64,000 bases of DNA from CAYPHY01 sp964410625 (GTDB taxonomy: Bacteria; Chloroflexota; Anaerolineae; Promineifilales; Promineifilaceae): the NCBI GenBank assembly GCA_964410625.1, contig CAYPHY010000005.1, positions 1 to 64,000 of the forward strand, in the 5' to 3' direction. Positions 1 to 8,498 of the stretch are shown one piece after another (position 1 is the stretch's first letter; each line of letters opens with the position of its first letter). The position numbers and the translations under genes were made by a program. Below the pieces are notes generated by a model, which was not told the DNA's origin, did no database searches, and saw nothing but the letters and a program-made list of their open reading frames with translations.

Positions 1-54
1 ATTGTTCATTGTCTCATTGTTCATTGTCTCATTGTTCATTGTCTCATTGTTCAT
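1..54. repeat. 15-bp tandem array (word family D)
   Basis: The unit ATTGTTCATTGTCTC is repeated exactly about 3.6 times and runs straight into the stop codon of ctaG. The same words reappear as an inverted repeat inside the membrane protein gene at 12022-12128. The array is cut by the left window edge, so its full size is unknown. Confidence 0.95.
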
Positions 55-945
55 TTACCGCTTCACTCCCGGCGCCAACATCGCCTCATCCGTTGCCCAG
101 GCCGATTCCGGCAAGGCCGGTTTCGTATCCTCTTCATCTAGCCAGCGTTGAACCAGGAAAAAGCCAGTAGCGGCATAGACTGTGCCACCAACCACCCAGG
201 AGATAATCGCCCCCAGGCTGTAGTCATTGATGGCTAAGCCGGAGAAGCGAAAGGAAGCGGGATAAAAGTAGAATTGTTCGCTGGAAAACAAGAGAATGAG
301 GCCGACCAACTTCACCGGCCAGACGCTGATCATGGCATACAAAACACGCACCACCCAGTGCATCGGCTGGTGGACATGGGGCAGGGCGTGAGTGACATGC
401 CACCAGTTCAACACGGCGACAAAAAACAGCGTGCTAACCTCTATCCAATGCACCCAACTGTGGTTGATGGTTGCCTGGTGAAACAGCGGATCATACCAAA
501 ACCAGCAGGTGGAGATAAAGGCGATGAGCGTCACAGGGGGACAGGTTGCCCGGCGTAGCACGTCATGCCACACGGCCGACAACCTGACGCGTCGCAGGCG
601 TGCGCTTATTCGTTCTGGTAATCCTGCGCGAAGAATGGGCAGCGGATTAGCCAGCAGCAATAAGCTAGGTGCGGACGCGATCAGCCACAAGTGCTGCACA
701 ACACGCATACTAAAATATTGTGTTGCCAGATAGCCAACGGGGAACACGAGCGCGGCCGTCAACAAAAGCAAACCGGCCGAAAAAGAAAGCAAGGGACGCA
801 CGGCAGGTGGTTCGGTGGCAGGTAAGGAAGTAGATAAGCGGCCGCTACGCAACCTATGCCAGCCGCGAACAAACATGGCCTCTACTATTAGAATGATCAG
901 CAACACCAGCAGACGGCCCGGTGTGATCCAGGGTGTGCCATCCAT
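55..945 (-). CDS. ctaG: Cytochrome c oxidase assembly protein, CtaG (caa3) family
   Basis: Multi-pass membrane protein that in this family helps deliver copper to cytochrome c oxidase. The translation shows about seven hydrophobic segments, conserved tryptophans and histidines (QHLWLIASAP, NHSWVHW, NWWHVTHALP) and the SVWPVKLVGLILL segment, which match the Bacillus-type CtaG family. The ATG at 945 (MDGTPWITPG) is preferred over an upstream TTG at 963. The acidic cytoplasmic tail ends directly at a tandem repeat. No oxidase genes are adjacent in the window, although cytochrome b and c genes lie at the opposite end. The family call is firm; the exact partner is inferred. Confidence 0.88.
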   Translation of the reverse strand: MDGTPWITPGRLLVLLIILIVEAMFVRGWHRLRSGRLSTSLPATEPPAVRPLLSFSAGLLLLTAALVFPVGYLATQYFSMRVVQHLWLIASAPSLLLLANPLPILRAGLPERISARLRRVRLSAVWHDVLRRATCPPVTLIAFISTCWFWYDPLFHQATINHSWVHWIEVSTLFFVAVLNWWHVTHALPHVHQPMHWVVRVLYAMISVWPVKLVGLILLFSSEQFYFYPASFRFSGLAINDYSLGAIISWVVGGTVYAATGFFLVQRWLDEEDTKPALPESAWATDEAMLAPGVKR

Positions 946-1056
946 CAAGAGTGATTGTAACAAGCAAAAGGGAAGTGCGACAACGGCTGGGGAAAATATC
1001 TAGGCGGATATTTAATTTTTCGTTGAGCGATTTGGCAAATTACTCTTCTGAAAGTC

Positions 1057-1100
1057 GTTACGCAGATGACGCTGATGAAACGCTGATTACGCGGATTTTT
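1057..1100. repeat. ACGCGGATGA-type repeat (word family F)
   Basis: Imperfect tandem words of the type ACGCAGATGACGCTGATGA occupy the spacer between two minus-strand genes. The same vocabulary recurs at 5742-5785, 24796-24898, 46155-46225, 47692-47729 and 57292-57345. Confidence 0.85.
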
Positions 1101-1133
1101 ACTTATAGCCGTAGGCAGTCTCGTATATGGACT

Positions 1134-2414
1134 CTACAGCAAATTCGGCCAGACGCGCTGCGTCTCTGGGCTTAATACGATCGCTTCCGCGCCCAGAAAC
1201 TGAGCCAACGATTGCAGGGAGTGGGCGACCCCCGCACCAAGCGCAGCCGTCGGCTTAACTCCTTCCTCTAAATGGATTGAATGGACATTCAATACATTGT
1301 TCTTACGATCCATAGCCGGGTCAAGACGGCCGACCAATCGTTCTCCGTGTAATATTGGCATCGTATAGTAACCATACCGCCGCTTGGCCTTCGGCGTGTA
1401 AATCTCACTGCGATAGAAAAAGCCCCACATCTGCTCGGTGCGGTCACGGTCGCAGTGCAAGTTATCAAAGGGTGACAGCAGCACCGTCTGCCCCCAATCA
1501 TCTCCATCCAGCTGGCCGCTCTCCAACAAAGCAATAGCATGGGGGCTAATGAACCACTCCCCGGCCCAGACCGGATCGTCGCTGGCAATCTGTACGTGGC
1601 CGATTTGCCCATCGGCCGCCATCTTTTTCAATAGCTTCGGCAAATCAGGATAACGGTCGCGTGTAAAGTGGCGTTTGATATGCTTCGTCCGCGCCACACC
1701 AAGCGCATGAAGCGACCGTTGAATAGCAGCTTGCACGACCTCCTCTTCTTCCCACAGCTCGTGATCGACCCACTGCGGCAGATGATCGGCCAGCAAACCC
1801 CACTGCTTACGCAAACCAAAGCCCTGTCCTTCCCGTTTCGTCACCGTCACCTGCCCCCTATCCCACATCGCCTCGATCATACGGTGGACGGTGCGCGTTG
1901 CTTCTTTGTCGGCCCAGTTGCCCCATTGCCACTGTTCCACCGCCCGATCTTCAATCTCCTCGACAAAGAGCGGTCCGCGCCTTTGTAACTCGCTCAAGAT
2001 GTATTGGCGGAAGGGTTCGTTGGCTTCCAGCCATTCGTGATAACGCTGGCTCCCCGTCCCGTTCGACGGCCTGGGTTCCATCCACCGTCGAAAAATAGGG
2101 AAGTCTTCGGCCAGGACGAGCGAAGCGGCGTGGGCCCAATATTCAAACAGCAGATGGTCGTCCCATAGCAGTTCGCCAAAGGCATCTACATCAAACGGCC
2201 CGATGCGGCTCCATAGCACCAGCAGCGGATTTCGCGCGACGACGTTGATCGGGTCAATCTGCAAACAACGAATCTGGCGCACGGCCGTCATGATCCGCTC
2301 TTTATCCGTCTGGTTGGCAAAATGGTCGGAGGTGTCGAGGAGTTGCGCGGCCGTTGCCAGCCGCCGGGCAGTGGTCGGGGTGATGGTGGGGATATTAGTC
2401 ATCCCCACCATCAT
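1134..2414 (-). CDS. Winged-helix DNA glycosylase, YcaQ/AlkZ-like (HTH_42 family)
   Basis: Probable DNA repair glycosylase of the family that unhooks interstrand crosslinks or removes bulky alkylated bases. The 426-residue length and the N-terminal segment LQIDPINVVARNPLLVLWSR fit the family. The QID at residues 52-54 matches the catalytic Q-x-D motif described for YcaQ, and EYWAHAASL follows as in homologues. Three candidate starts lie within 15 bp (2414, 2411, 2402). A 7-bp inverted repeat, ATACAAG-AG-CTTGTAT, lies 19-34 bp upstream and could be an operator. Substrate is not deducible from sequence. Confidence 0.85.
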   Translation of the reverse strand: MMVGMTNIPTITPTTARRLATAAQLLDTSDHFANQTDKERIMTAVRQIRCLQIDPINVVARNPLLVLWSRIGPFDVDAFGELLWDDHLLFEYWAHAASLVLAEDFPIFRRWMEPRPSNGTGSQRYHEWLEANEPFRQYILSELQRRGPLFVEEIEDRAVEQWQWGNWADKEATRTVHRMIEAMWDRGQVTVTKREGQGFGLRKQWGLLADHLPQWVDHELWEEEEVVQAAIQRSLHALGVARTKHIKRHFTRDRYPDLPKLLKKMAADGQIGHVQIASDDPVWAGEWFISPHAIALLESGQLDGDDWGQTVLLSPFDNLHCDRDRTEQMWGFFYRSEIYTPKAKRRYGYYTMPILHGERLVGRLDPAMDRKNNVLNVHSIHLEEGVKPTAALGAGVAHSLQSLAQFLGAEAIVLSPETQRVWPNLL

Positions 2415-2432
2415 AACAGAACGTTTGTTTCA

Positions 2433-2448
2433 ATACAAGAGCTTGTAT
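2433..2448. promoter_or_regulatory. Palindrome upstream of the YcaQ-like gene
   Basis: ATACAAG and CTTGTAT form perfect 7-bp arms around a 2-bp centre, just upstream of the minus-strand start at 2414. A further CTTGTA lies near 2485. It is operator-like, but the regulator is unknown. Confidence 0.45.
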
Positions 2449-2495
2449 CGCGATTTGCCGAATCGCGCCGCATCTCGTGCTACATCTTGTAAATT

Positions 2496-3431
2496 CTAAG
2501 CAACGGCCACGGCCGCGCCGAGGTAGTCCAACAGCGTGTCCAGCTCTTCTTGGGTCACACCAGCTACGCCAAGCGGCCGATTGACGGAATCATGGCAATC
2601 GGAGCCACCAGTGGTGATCAGGCCATACCGCTGCGCCCATTCCGCCATCAGCGCACGGTGTTCGGCCACATGGCCGGGGTATTGCACTTCCAGGCCATCC
2701 AATCCCAACAGATCATCATCCAGAAATTCCGGCATCAGGATTTCGACGACCTCAATCGGCGGCAGCACCTCGTTGTAGAGGCTTTCGCCGGGATAAGAAC
2801 CGGCGGCTGGGTGGGCAAAGACGCGCACCAGTTCGGGATAAGCGTGCAGCAGCGGCGTCAACTGCGCCGGATCAATGCCGGAGGGGACATAAGAACGGCT
2901 GTCATTACCGATGAGCATATTGATTTGCTCTTTTTCCAGGCCGTGATTCTCCTTCAAAGCCAGCGCAAAGTGACGGCGGGTGACGTTGGAGGCAAAGGCT
3001 TCGATTTCCTCGGCCGTCAATTCGCGTTTCAATAGGGGTGTAGCTCCATTTGGCCCAAATTCGGCGTTGATGGCATCCACACGGGCGCGAACCAGCCCGC
3101 CGCCGCGCCCCTGGCTGAAGATACCCTCCGCCATCTGGCGAAACTCGGTGTCGGCGAGTAGGTCATAGGGAATGTAGAGCAGATAGTGGAGCGTGCCGAC
3201 AAAGTACGGCCGCCGGAAACGCAGTGAAACCTCTACCCCAGGGACGACCTGAATTCCAGCTTCCGCACCAGCCGCCAAAGCCTCATCCAGTCCGTTGATG
3301 GTGTCGTGGTCGGTGACGCCAACGGCCGTGAGGCCTAGTTCCTTCGCCAACCGCACCAGTTCCGTCGGGCTATACTCTCCGTCGGAGGCGGTGGTGTGGT
3401 TGTGTAAATCAGCAATAAAGGGACGATCCAT
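2496..3431 (-). CDS. PHP-domain metal-dependent phosphoesterase
   Basis: Cytosolic metal-dependent phosphoesterase of the stand-alone PHP type; relatives act on RNA oligonucleotides, 3',5'-nucleotides or histidinol phosphate. Metal-ligand motifs are visible: DLHNHTTASDGEYSP (H10, H12, D17), VTDHDTING (D41, H42, D43), the PGVEVS glutamate, FAHPAAG, and GGSDCHDS near the C terminus. The start at 3431 has an AGGAG Shine-Dalgarno 10 nt upstream. The protein is 311 residues; a middle insertion (about residues 90-180) lies between the second and third metal motifs, as in longer members. The physiological substrate cannot be assigned. Confidence 0.85.
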   Translation of the reverse strand: MDRPFIADLHNHTTASDGEYSPTELVRLAKELGLTAVGVTDHDTINGLDEALAAGAEAGIQVVPGVEVSLRFRRPYFVGTLHYLLYIPYDLLADTEFRQMAEGIFSQGRGGGLVRARVDAINAEFGPNGATPLLKRELTAEEIEAFASNVTRRHFALALKENHGLEKEQINMLIGNDSRSYVPSGIDPAQLTPLLHAYPELVRVFAHPAAGSYPGESLYNEVLPPIEVVEILMPEFLDDDLLGLDGLEVQYPGHVAEHRALMAEWAQRYGLITTGGSDCHDSVNRPLGVAGVTQEELDTLLDYLGAAVAVA

Positions 3432-3467
3432 TCGTTTATAACTCCTATACGTTCTAAGCTAAAGGGT

Positions 3468-3538
3468 ATATTGGTGTATTGGTTTATTGGTATATTGGAC
3501 ACGCAATAACCAATAGACCAATAGACCAATACACCATT
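3468..3538. repeat. TATTGGTG-type inverted repeat (word family B)
   Basis: The left arm is made of TATTGGTG, TATTGGTT and TATTGGTA words and the right arm of their complements (ACCAATAG, ACCAATAC), giving a long imperfect hairpin. Same family at 37891-37989, 39747-39815, 61010-61087 and 62122-62196. Confidence 0.9.
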
Positions 3539-3585
3539 ACACGACCTTCATGCTATCCCTTTAAGTTGACAATCAACCTTAAGAA

Positions 3586-3649
3586 AGTGGCTAGTGGTTA
3601 GTGGTGAGTAATTATATTGCTATCCACTAACCACTAGCCACTATCCACT
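3586..3649. repeat. TAGTGGTTAG-type inverted repeat (word family C)
   Basis: Left arm AGTGGCTAGTGGTTAGTGG and right arm CCACTAACCACTAGCCAC form a hairpin. The right arm encodes the last residues and the TAG stop of the moeA-like gene. Same family at 30735-30808 and 63136-63230. Confidence 0.9.
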
Positions 3650-5628
3650 CCTCCCACCTCTCGCGTTTGTCCCATTTGACTAACATCATAACCGGGGAGA
3701 GCGGTCACGGCCTGGCGGAAGGGTTTGTCGTGGAGCAGGTCGAGCAAGGGCCGCAATAAATCGCTCTCGTAATGAATCTTCGGTATCACCAAATCATACT
3801 GTTCGCTCGCTAGCGGGATAAAATCAAGATTCAGCGCATGGGCGGCTGCTCGAATCCCCAACCCGGCGTCGGCTGCGCCGGAAGCGACGGCCGCCGCCAC
3901 TGCCAGATGGGTATACTGCTCATGCTCATAACCCTGCACTTGCGCTGGATCAATCCCGCGCTTCGTTAATTCATAATCCAACAGCACCCGCGTGCCCGCC
4001 CCGCGCTGGCGATTGACAATTTGCACGTCTGGCTGGGCTACGTCGTCCCAGTCGCTTAGCTGTTTGGGATTGCCCTTCGCCACCAGCCAGCCCTGTTCGC
4101 GGCCGACCAGCGTCACCAACACCACTTCTTGATCGGGCAGGTAACGCTGCACATAGCTATCGTTGTAGTTACCCGTTTCCGGGTCTAGCAAATGGGAACC
4201 GGCAAGGTGGGCTTCGCCGCGCCGCAGAGCTACTAACCCGCTCAGGCTGCCAACGTTGGCCGATGAGAGACGCAAGCCGTTGTGGCGTTCGGCCAAAAAC
4301 TGGGCCAGCAAGTCCAGGGTCAGGTCGTGGCTGCCAATGGCGACAATCGTGCGCTCGATCTCGGCCGTCGAGCGATAGAGATGCACCGTCACCCTTGTCC
4401 CTGCTTCGGCCCCTTCGCTAAAGCGCGGGATTCGTACAATCCCATCTGCACGCACCAGGGAGGTGATCACCCCCGCCCCACGGCTGATCGGTGTTACACG
4501 ATATTGCTCACCAACTTTACCCACCGCCACACGGACAAAATCATCATCCCCCGTGTGCGAGGCGATCTTGCGCGTCAGCGTCCCTTGCAGCGTGAGCGGC
4601 CGTTGTGGTTGTTGCCCCTGCCAACGGGCGAGCAATGGTTCGACAAAAATCTCGCCAGTCAAAGCCGCGCTAACCGGATAGCCGGGGACGCCGATAATCG
4701 GAATGGATCGGCCGTCTTGCTCAATCAGCCCTAAGATCACCGGATGGCCGGGGCGCACAGCCACGCCATGTACCAACAAACGGCCGAGCGACTCCACGAC
4801 CTGCGCCGTATAATCCTCGCTTCCGGCCGACGACCCGGCATTTAGCAAGATCAAATCAAAATCCCTGGCAGCACCGGCAACGGCCGCGCGAATGTCCGCG
4901 AATTGGTCGGGTACGCTCGGCAAGCGGGAGGGTGAACCACCCCACTCCTCCACCTGCGCGGCCAGCACCAGCGAGTTGTACTCAATGATTTGCCCTGGCT
5001 TTGGCGCACGCTCCTCGACCGCCACCAGTTCCGAGCCGGTGGGGATGATCGCCACACGCGGCCGCTGGTAGACGCTGACCGTTGAATGGCCCGACCCGGC
5101 CAATGCACCCAAGTCAACCGGTCGCAAGCGATGGTTGGCCGGTAGCACCAGTTCCGTCGCCACCATGTCCTCGCCCATCGGCCGTACATGTGTCCAGGGG
5201 GCGAGCGCGGCGCGAAGTTGGATGGCGGCGCGGCCGTCGGGCAAAGTTAGTGGTTGCACATGCTCGACCATCACCACCGCATCCGCCCAGGCCGGTAGCG
5301 GATGGCCGGTGTTCACCGCCTGTGCCGGTCGCTCGGCACGCTCCGCCTCCTGCGGGTCTTCGACCAACACAAAATCCAGCGGCTGTGTTTCCATCGCCCC
5401 GGCCGTGTCTTTAGCACGCACGGCATAGCCATCCATTGCGCTGGCGTGGTAATGGGGCGAGGAAAGACGCGCCCAGACTGCCTCGGCCGTCACGCGGCCG
5501 TTGGCCTCGCTGAGGGGGATGGTTTCGGCCGGTAGCGGTTGCCATTGCTCGGCCGCTTCCAACGCCCCCCGAAACGCTGCCCACGCCTCCTCCAGAGGTA
5601 TATCTTCCAAATAAATCTTGCGCTTCAT
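3634..5628 (-). CDS. moeA: MoeA-type molybdopterin molybdotransferase fused to a substrate-binding-like domain
   Basis: Molybdenum cofactor enzyme that inserts molybdate into adenylated molybdopterin. Residues 1 to about 420 are a complete MoeA module (SAMDGYAVRA, NTGHPLP, PTGSELV, the GSSAGSEDY catalytic region, GVPGYPVSA). Residues from about 425 to the end form a type-II periplasmic-binding-protein-like domain (AIGSHDLTLDLLAQFL, RQRGAGTRVLLDYEL, GIRAAAHALNLDFIPL). This fusion is known in Archaea and some bacteria, where the extra domain is suspected to sense molybdate or tungstate. The last residues (VDSG) and the stop lie in a repeat hairpin. No other moa/moe genes are nearby. Confidence 0.9.
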   Translation of the reverse strand: MKRKIYLEDIPLEEAWAAFRGALEAAEQWQPLPAETIPLSEANGRVTAEAVWARLSSPHYHASAMDGYAVRAKDTAGAMETQPLDFVLVEDPQEAERAERPAQAVNTGHPLPAWADAVVMVEHVQPLTLPDGRAAIQLRAALAPWTHVRPMGEDMVATELVLPANHRLRPVDLGALAGSGHSTVSVYQRPRVAIIPTGSELVAVEERAPKPGQIIEYNSLVLAAQVEEWGGSPSRLPSVPDQFADIRAAVAGAARDFDLILLNAGSSAGSEDYTAQVVESLGRLLVHGVAVRPGHPVILGLIEQDGRSIPIIGVPGYPVSAALTGEIFVEPLLARWQGQQPQRPLTLQGTLTRKIASHTGDDDFVRVAVGKVGEQYRVTPISRGAGVITSLVRADGIVRIPRFSEGAEAGTRVTVHLYRSTAEIERTIVAIGSHDLTLDLLAQFLAERHNGLRLSSANVGSLSGLVALRRGEAHLAGSHLLDPETGNYNDSYVQRYLPDQEVVLVTLVGREQGWLVAKGNPKQLSDWDDVAQPDVQIVNRQRGAGTRVLLDYELTKRGIDPAQVQGYEHEQYTHLAVAAAVASGAADAGLGIRAAAHALNLDFIPLASEQYDLVIPKIHYESDLLRPLLDLLHDKPFRQAVTALPGYDVSQMGQTREVGGVDSG

Positions 5629-5666
5629 CTACCGTTACCTAACTTGGAATGCTAGAGACAATCTTT

Positions 5667-5785
5667 CGACACAAATAACACGAATATACACGAATGAAGT
5701 AGGATAATTTGTGTCATTCGAGTCATTCGTGTCAAAGAATAAAATCCGCGTAATCTGCGAACCATCCGCGTAATCAGCGTAACCA
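5667..5785. repeat. Two adjacent repeat families (ACACGAAT words, then F words)
   Basis: An inverted repeat of ACACGAAT words (5667-5736) is followed directly by GTAATCTGCG/GTAATCAGCG words of family F (5742-5785). Together they fill the whole gap between the methyltransferase and moeA-like genes. Confidence 0.85.
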
Positions 5786-6517
5786 TTATAGCGGAAGCTT
5801 TTCCAACACCAGCAGATGTGAAATACCCAGCACAGCTAATGGCGTTTGCTCGGCCGCATACAATACACGCTTGATCAAACGGCCGACCCGCGGCAACCGG
5901 TATTCAATATTATCGTACCCACCAAAGATGCGGCCGTGATAAAGTTCGCGCACCGGCAACTCCTGGAACAGCCGCCGCAACCCACGCGCCGTATACGTTC
6001 GCACATGGGGGGCGAGCCGGTTACGCAGGAAATCGGGCAGGTAATTCACCAGGGGGATATTGCCGAACTTGTATTCTCCCCGCCAATAAATCCCATGCTG
6101 CTCGACGGGATACCAGCGGTTGGGGCAAAAGATGAGGATGCGGCCGCCGGGCTTTGTCACGCGCACCATCTCGGCCGCGTAGAGACGGTCATCGGCCACA
6201 TGTTCAATCACTTCATTGCTGAAAACAAAATCGAAGCTGTTGTCGGCAAAGGGCATCTTTTCGCCCACGCCCTGGGTGATGCCATCGGAGCTAGGCAGCG
6301 CACGCACCGCGCGGTCATGTTCAATCTCCAGGCCGACGTGAAAACCATCGGGGTTGGCCCGTTCAAAAGCGGCCAGATAGGTCCCCAGGCCACAGCCATT
6401 GTCGAGGACACGGCCGCCTAAATCCGTCCATTCGCGGATCATCGCCAGCCGTCGCTCTTGCCCTGACCGCCAGACATATCCCGGTTCGCCGCGTAGTGCT
6501 GCTTTTTCCGATGCCAT
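5786..6517 (-). CDS. Class I SAM-dependent methyltransferase
   Basis: Cytosolic methyltransferase with a Rossmann fold. SAM-binding motif I is VLDNGCGLGTYL (about residues 36-47), the acidic end of strand 2 is in GLEIEHDRA, and FSNEVIEHVADDRLYAAEMVRVTKPGGRILIF covers motifs IV-VI of UbiE/COQ5-like enzymes. The C-terminal half (YWRGEYKFGNIPLVNYLPD onward) resembles small-molecule or polysaccharide-associated methyltransferases. There is no clear Shine-Dalgarno. Flanking repeats isolate it from both neighbours, so context does not suggest a substrate. Confidence 0.82.
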   Translation of the reverse strand: MASEKAALRGEPGYVWRSGQERRLAMIREWTDLGGRVLDNGCGLGTYLAAFERANPDGFHVGLEIEHDRAVRALPSSDGITQGVGEKMPFADNSFDFVFSNEVIEHVADDRLYAAEMVRVTKPGGRILIFCPNRWYPVEQHGIYWRGEYKFGNIPLVNYLPDFLRNRLAPHVRTYTARGLRRLFQELPVRELYHGRIFGGYDNIEYRLPRVGRLIKRVLYAAEQTPLAVLGISHLLVLEKLPL

Positions 6518-6527
6518 CTTGAAGTCG

Positions 6528-6597
6528 AAAGACTAAGAGACTAGGAGATTGGGAGACTATACACAGTCTCTCAGTCTCTTAATCTCTCAGTCTCTTA
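6528..6597. repeat. GAGATTGG-type inverted repeat (word family A)
   Basis: The left arm is GAGACTAG/GAGATTGG words and the right arm CAGTCTCT/AATCTCTC words. It contains the TGA stop of the uracil-DNA glycosylase gene. Same family at 14552-14690, 26464-26545, 39007-39054, 39699-39743, 45462-45500 and 59961-59977. Confidence 0.9.
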
Positions 6598-7219
6598 TTC
6601 CCACCACCTCATCATACTTCCGCCGTACCTCTTGAATATCTTGCCACATCAGCGCCTTGGGGCTGCCGGGGTTGCGCGAGGGGTTGCGGAGCAAGTAGGC
6701 GGGGTGGAAGATGGGCATGGCCCAACGGCCGTCTACCTGAAACCATTGCCCGCGTAGCTTGGTAATCCCCGTCTGACCGAGCAGCGACTCGCAAGCTACA
6801 TTGCCGGTTAGCAGCATAATTTCTGGGTTGATGAGGCGGATAATTTCGAGCAAGTAGGGCTTATAATAGGCGATTTCATCTGAGGTTGGTTTGCGAAGCG
6901 GCTTGCCGTCGTCCCCAGGGGGAAGACGAAAGACTGAGTTGGTGATAAACACATCGTTCTCTGGGTCAAACTTGACGGATTGGAGTATCTGGTCGAGGAG
7001 TTGCCCAGAGCGGCCAACAAATGGCTTGCCCTGCCGGTCTTCCTCTGTCCCCGGCGCTTCGCCAACGATCATCAGTTTGGCCTGCGGATTGCCACGATAG
7101 ATGACCATGTTGGTCCCCGCCGGAAACAAGGGATCATCTTCCAGCTTCATCATTTCCGCTACCAATTCATCTAAGGAGGCGTAGTATTTCGGCCGATTCT
7201 CAAAAAGCCCGTATTGCAT
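6587..7219 (-). CDS. Family-4-like uracil-DNA glycosylase lacking all four Fe-S cysteines
   Basis: Removes uracil from DNA, by homology. Family-4 landmarks are intact: GEAPGTEEDRQGKPFVGRSG, the FITN strand, TGNVACESLLG, and FHPAYLLRNPSRNPGSPK near the C terminus. The four cysteines that hold the 4Fe-4S cluster in family-4 enzymes are missing: the N-terminal C-x2-C region has none, the usual KCRPP is FRLPP, and the fourth position is tyrosine (YYKPYL). The only cysteine is in ACESLLG. The ATG at 7219 has AGGAG 7 nt upstream and is preferred over the ATG at 7234. It overlaps the Fic gene by 20 bp, implying translational coupling. The stop lies in a repeat. Confidence 0.88.
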   Translation of the reverse strand: MQYGLFENRPKYYASLDELVAEMMKLEDDPLFPAGTNMVIYRGNPQAKLMIVGEAPGTEEDRQGKPFVGRSGQLLDQILQSVKFDPENDVFITNSVFRLPPGDDGKPLRKPTSDEIAYYKPYLLEIIRLINPEIMLLTGNVACESLLGQTGITKLRGQWFQVDGRWAMPIFHPAYLLRNPSRNPGSPKALMWQDIQEVRRKYDEVVGIRD

Positions 7220-8414
7220 GATCTTGCTCCTCATCCTCTAAAGGTGCGTCAATCGCGTGTAAAATAGCATCTGCACAGTAGATGCGGTTGCGTGCAAAAC
7301 CGGTCATTTCTCGTACTAATCCCTCTTCTTCCAGATAAGCCACATGGCGACGAATGGTGCGGCTAGAAATTTGAAGTTGATCAGCTAGCTGGTTGATCGA
7401 GAAAATAGGCCAGGCGAATATTGAATCAACAACCTGGAGCAAACCGGTGGACACTCGCGTGCGCTGCGATACTTGCTCACGGTAAGTCATTCGTAAATTC
7501 TGCAAGCGACGGATACGTCTTACCGCATCACGCGCTTGCTCGTAAACACCAGTAAGAAAAAAGCTTAACCATCCTTCCCAATCACCTTCCCGGCTTACCA
7601 GCAAAAGATGATCATAGTAGGTTTGACGATAGTTCTCTAAATAGGCGCTCAAATATAGCAACGGTTGCGACAAGATGCCCCATGAGCATAAAAGAAGGGT
7701 GATCAACAGTCGCCCAACACGGCCGTTACCGTCCAAAAAGGGGTGGATTGCCTCAAATTGGTAATGAATGAGTCCCAGACGAACAAGAGGCGGCAAGTCA
7801 GACGGGGTATGGATGTATCTTTCTAGACTATTGAGTGCATCTTCCATTTCAGCAACCGGTGGCGGTACATAGATAGCGGTGGCTAATGTGCTTCCCGGCG
7901 AGCCAATCCAATTTTGGCTGCGTCGGAACTCGCCAGGGGTACGCTCCTGACCGCGAACGCCATCCAGTAAATGGGCATGTAGTTCTCGAAGCAAACGCAA
8001 GCTTACCGGTAAAGTAGCAAGACGACGAAGCCCGTAGTCCATTGCCTTTACATAATTGTGTACTTCGCGCACGTCATTTTGTCTATAAGGGTTTACCGGT
8101 TGAGACTCCCAAAATGACAATTGCACAGCTTCATAAGCATATAAATCCGACAGTGAAGCTAATGTCCCTTCAATACGGGATGATAATACAGCCTCTTTCC
8201 GTATAAAGGGTAAGACTAATAAATAAGGATTAGGGAGCATCTGCTCTAAACCGGCAAGTTCCCCTACGGCACGATCAGCTTGGGAAAGTGCATTGAGCAA
8301 AGCCGTAGTCCAGACAAGTGGGGGAGGCAAGGGGCTTGGTATAAAAGCATAATACCCCGTGGGTGTGCGCCGGATAGTTCCACTGGGACTTTGACGAAAA
8401 TCTTCGGGATTCAC
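7200..8414 (-). CDS. Fic-family adenylyltransferase with C-terminal winged helix
   Basis: Fic proteins transfer AMP (AMPylation) or related groups to target proteins. The active-site motif HPFLDGNGRVGR (H214-R225) is complete. The auto-inhibitory motif SSRIEG (S78-G83) precedes it, as in class II Fic proteins. The C terminus (LADQLQISSRTIRRHVAYLEEEGLV) is a DNA-binding winged helix, so self-regulation is plausible. Two copies of TGTCACTA and a palindrome lie just upstream (8437-8496). CGGCCG is rare here and base composition looks lower in GC than the neighbours, so transfer is possible. It overlaps the glycosylase gene downstream. Confidence 0.92.
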   Translation of the reverse strand: MNPEDFRQSPSGTIRRTPTGYYAFIPSPLPPPLVWTTALLNALSQADRAVGELAGLEQMLPNPYLLVLPFIRKEAVLSSRIEGTLASLSDLYAYEAVQLSFWESQPVNPYRQNDVREVHNYVKAMDYGLRRLATLPVSLRLLRELHAHLLDGVRGQERTPGEFRRSQNWIGSPGSTLATAIYVPPPVAEMEDALNSLERYIHTPSDLPPLVRLGLIHYQFEAIHPFLDGNGRVGRLLITLLLCSWGILSQPLLYLSAYLENYRQTYYDHLLLVSREGDWEGWLSFFLTGVYEQARDAVRRIRRLQNLRMTYREQVSQRTRVSTGLLQVVDSIFAWPIFSINQLADQLQISSRTIRRHVAYLEEEGLVREMTGFARNRIYCADAILHAIDAPLEDEEQDHAIRAF

Positions 8415-8436
8415 AGCAACTTTAACCGCCCCTTAA

Positions 8437-8498
8437 TGACATAAATGTCACTATGGTTTTTCTTGTTGACAAAAAGGCTATGAAGTGTCACTAAGGTT
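8437..8498 (-). promoter_or_regulatory. Putative operator region of the Fic gene
   Basis: TGACAT-AA-ATGTCA (8437-8450) is a perfect 6-bp palindrome. The element TGTCACTA followed by GGTT occurs twice, 40 bp apart (8446 and 8486). The site lies 23-84 bp upstream of the Fic start. The winged helix of the Fic protein itself is a candidate binder. Confidence 0.5.

Noticed and set aside
5846..6421. A 191-codon plus-strand frame opposite the methyltransferase
   Set aside because: The minus-strand gene has all SAM motifs; the opposite frame has no recognisable feature.
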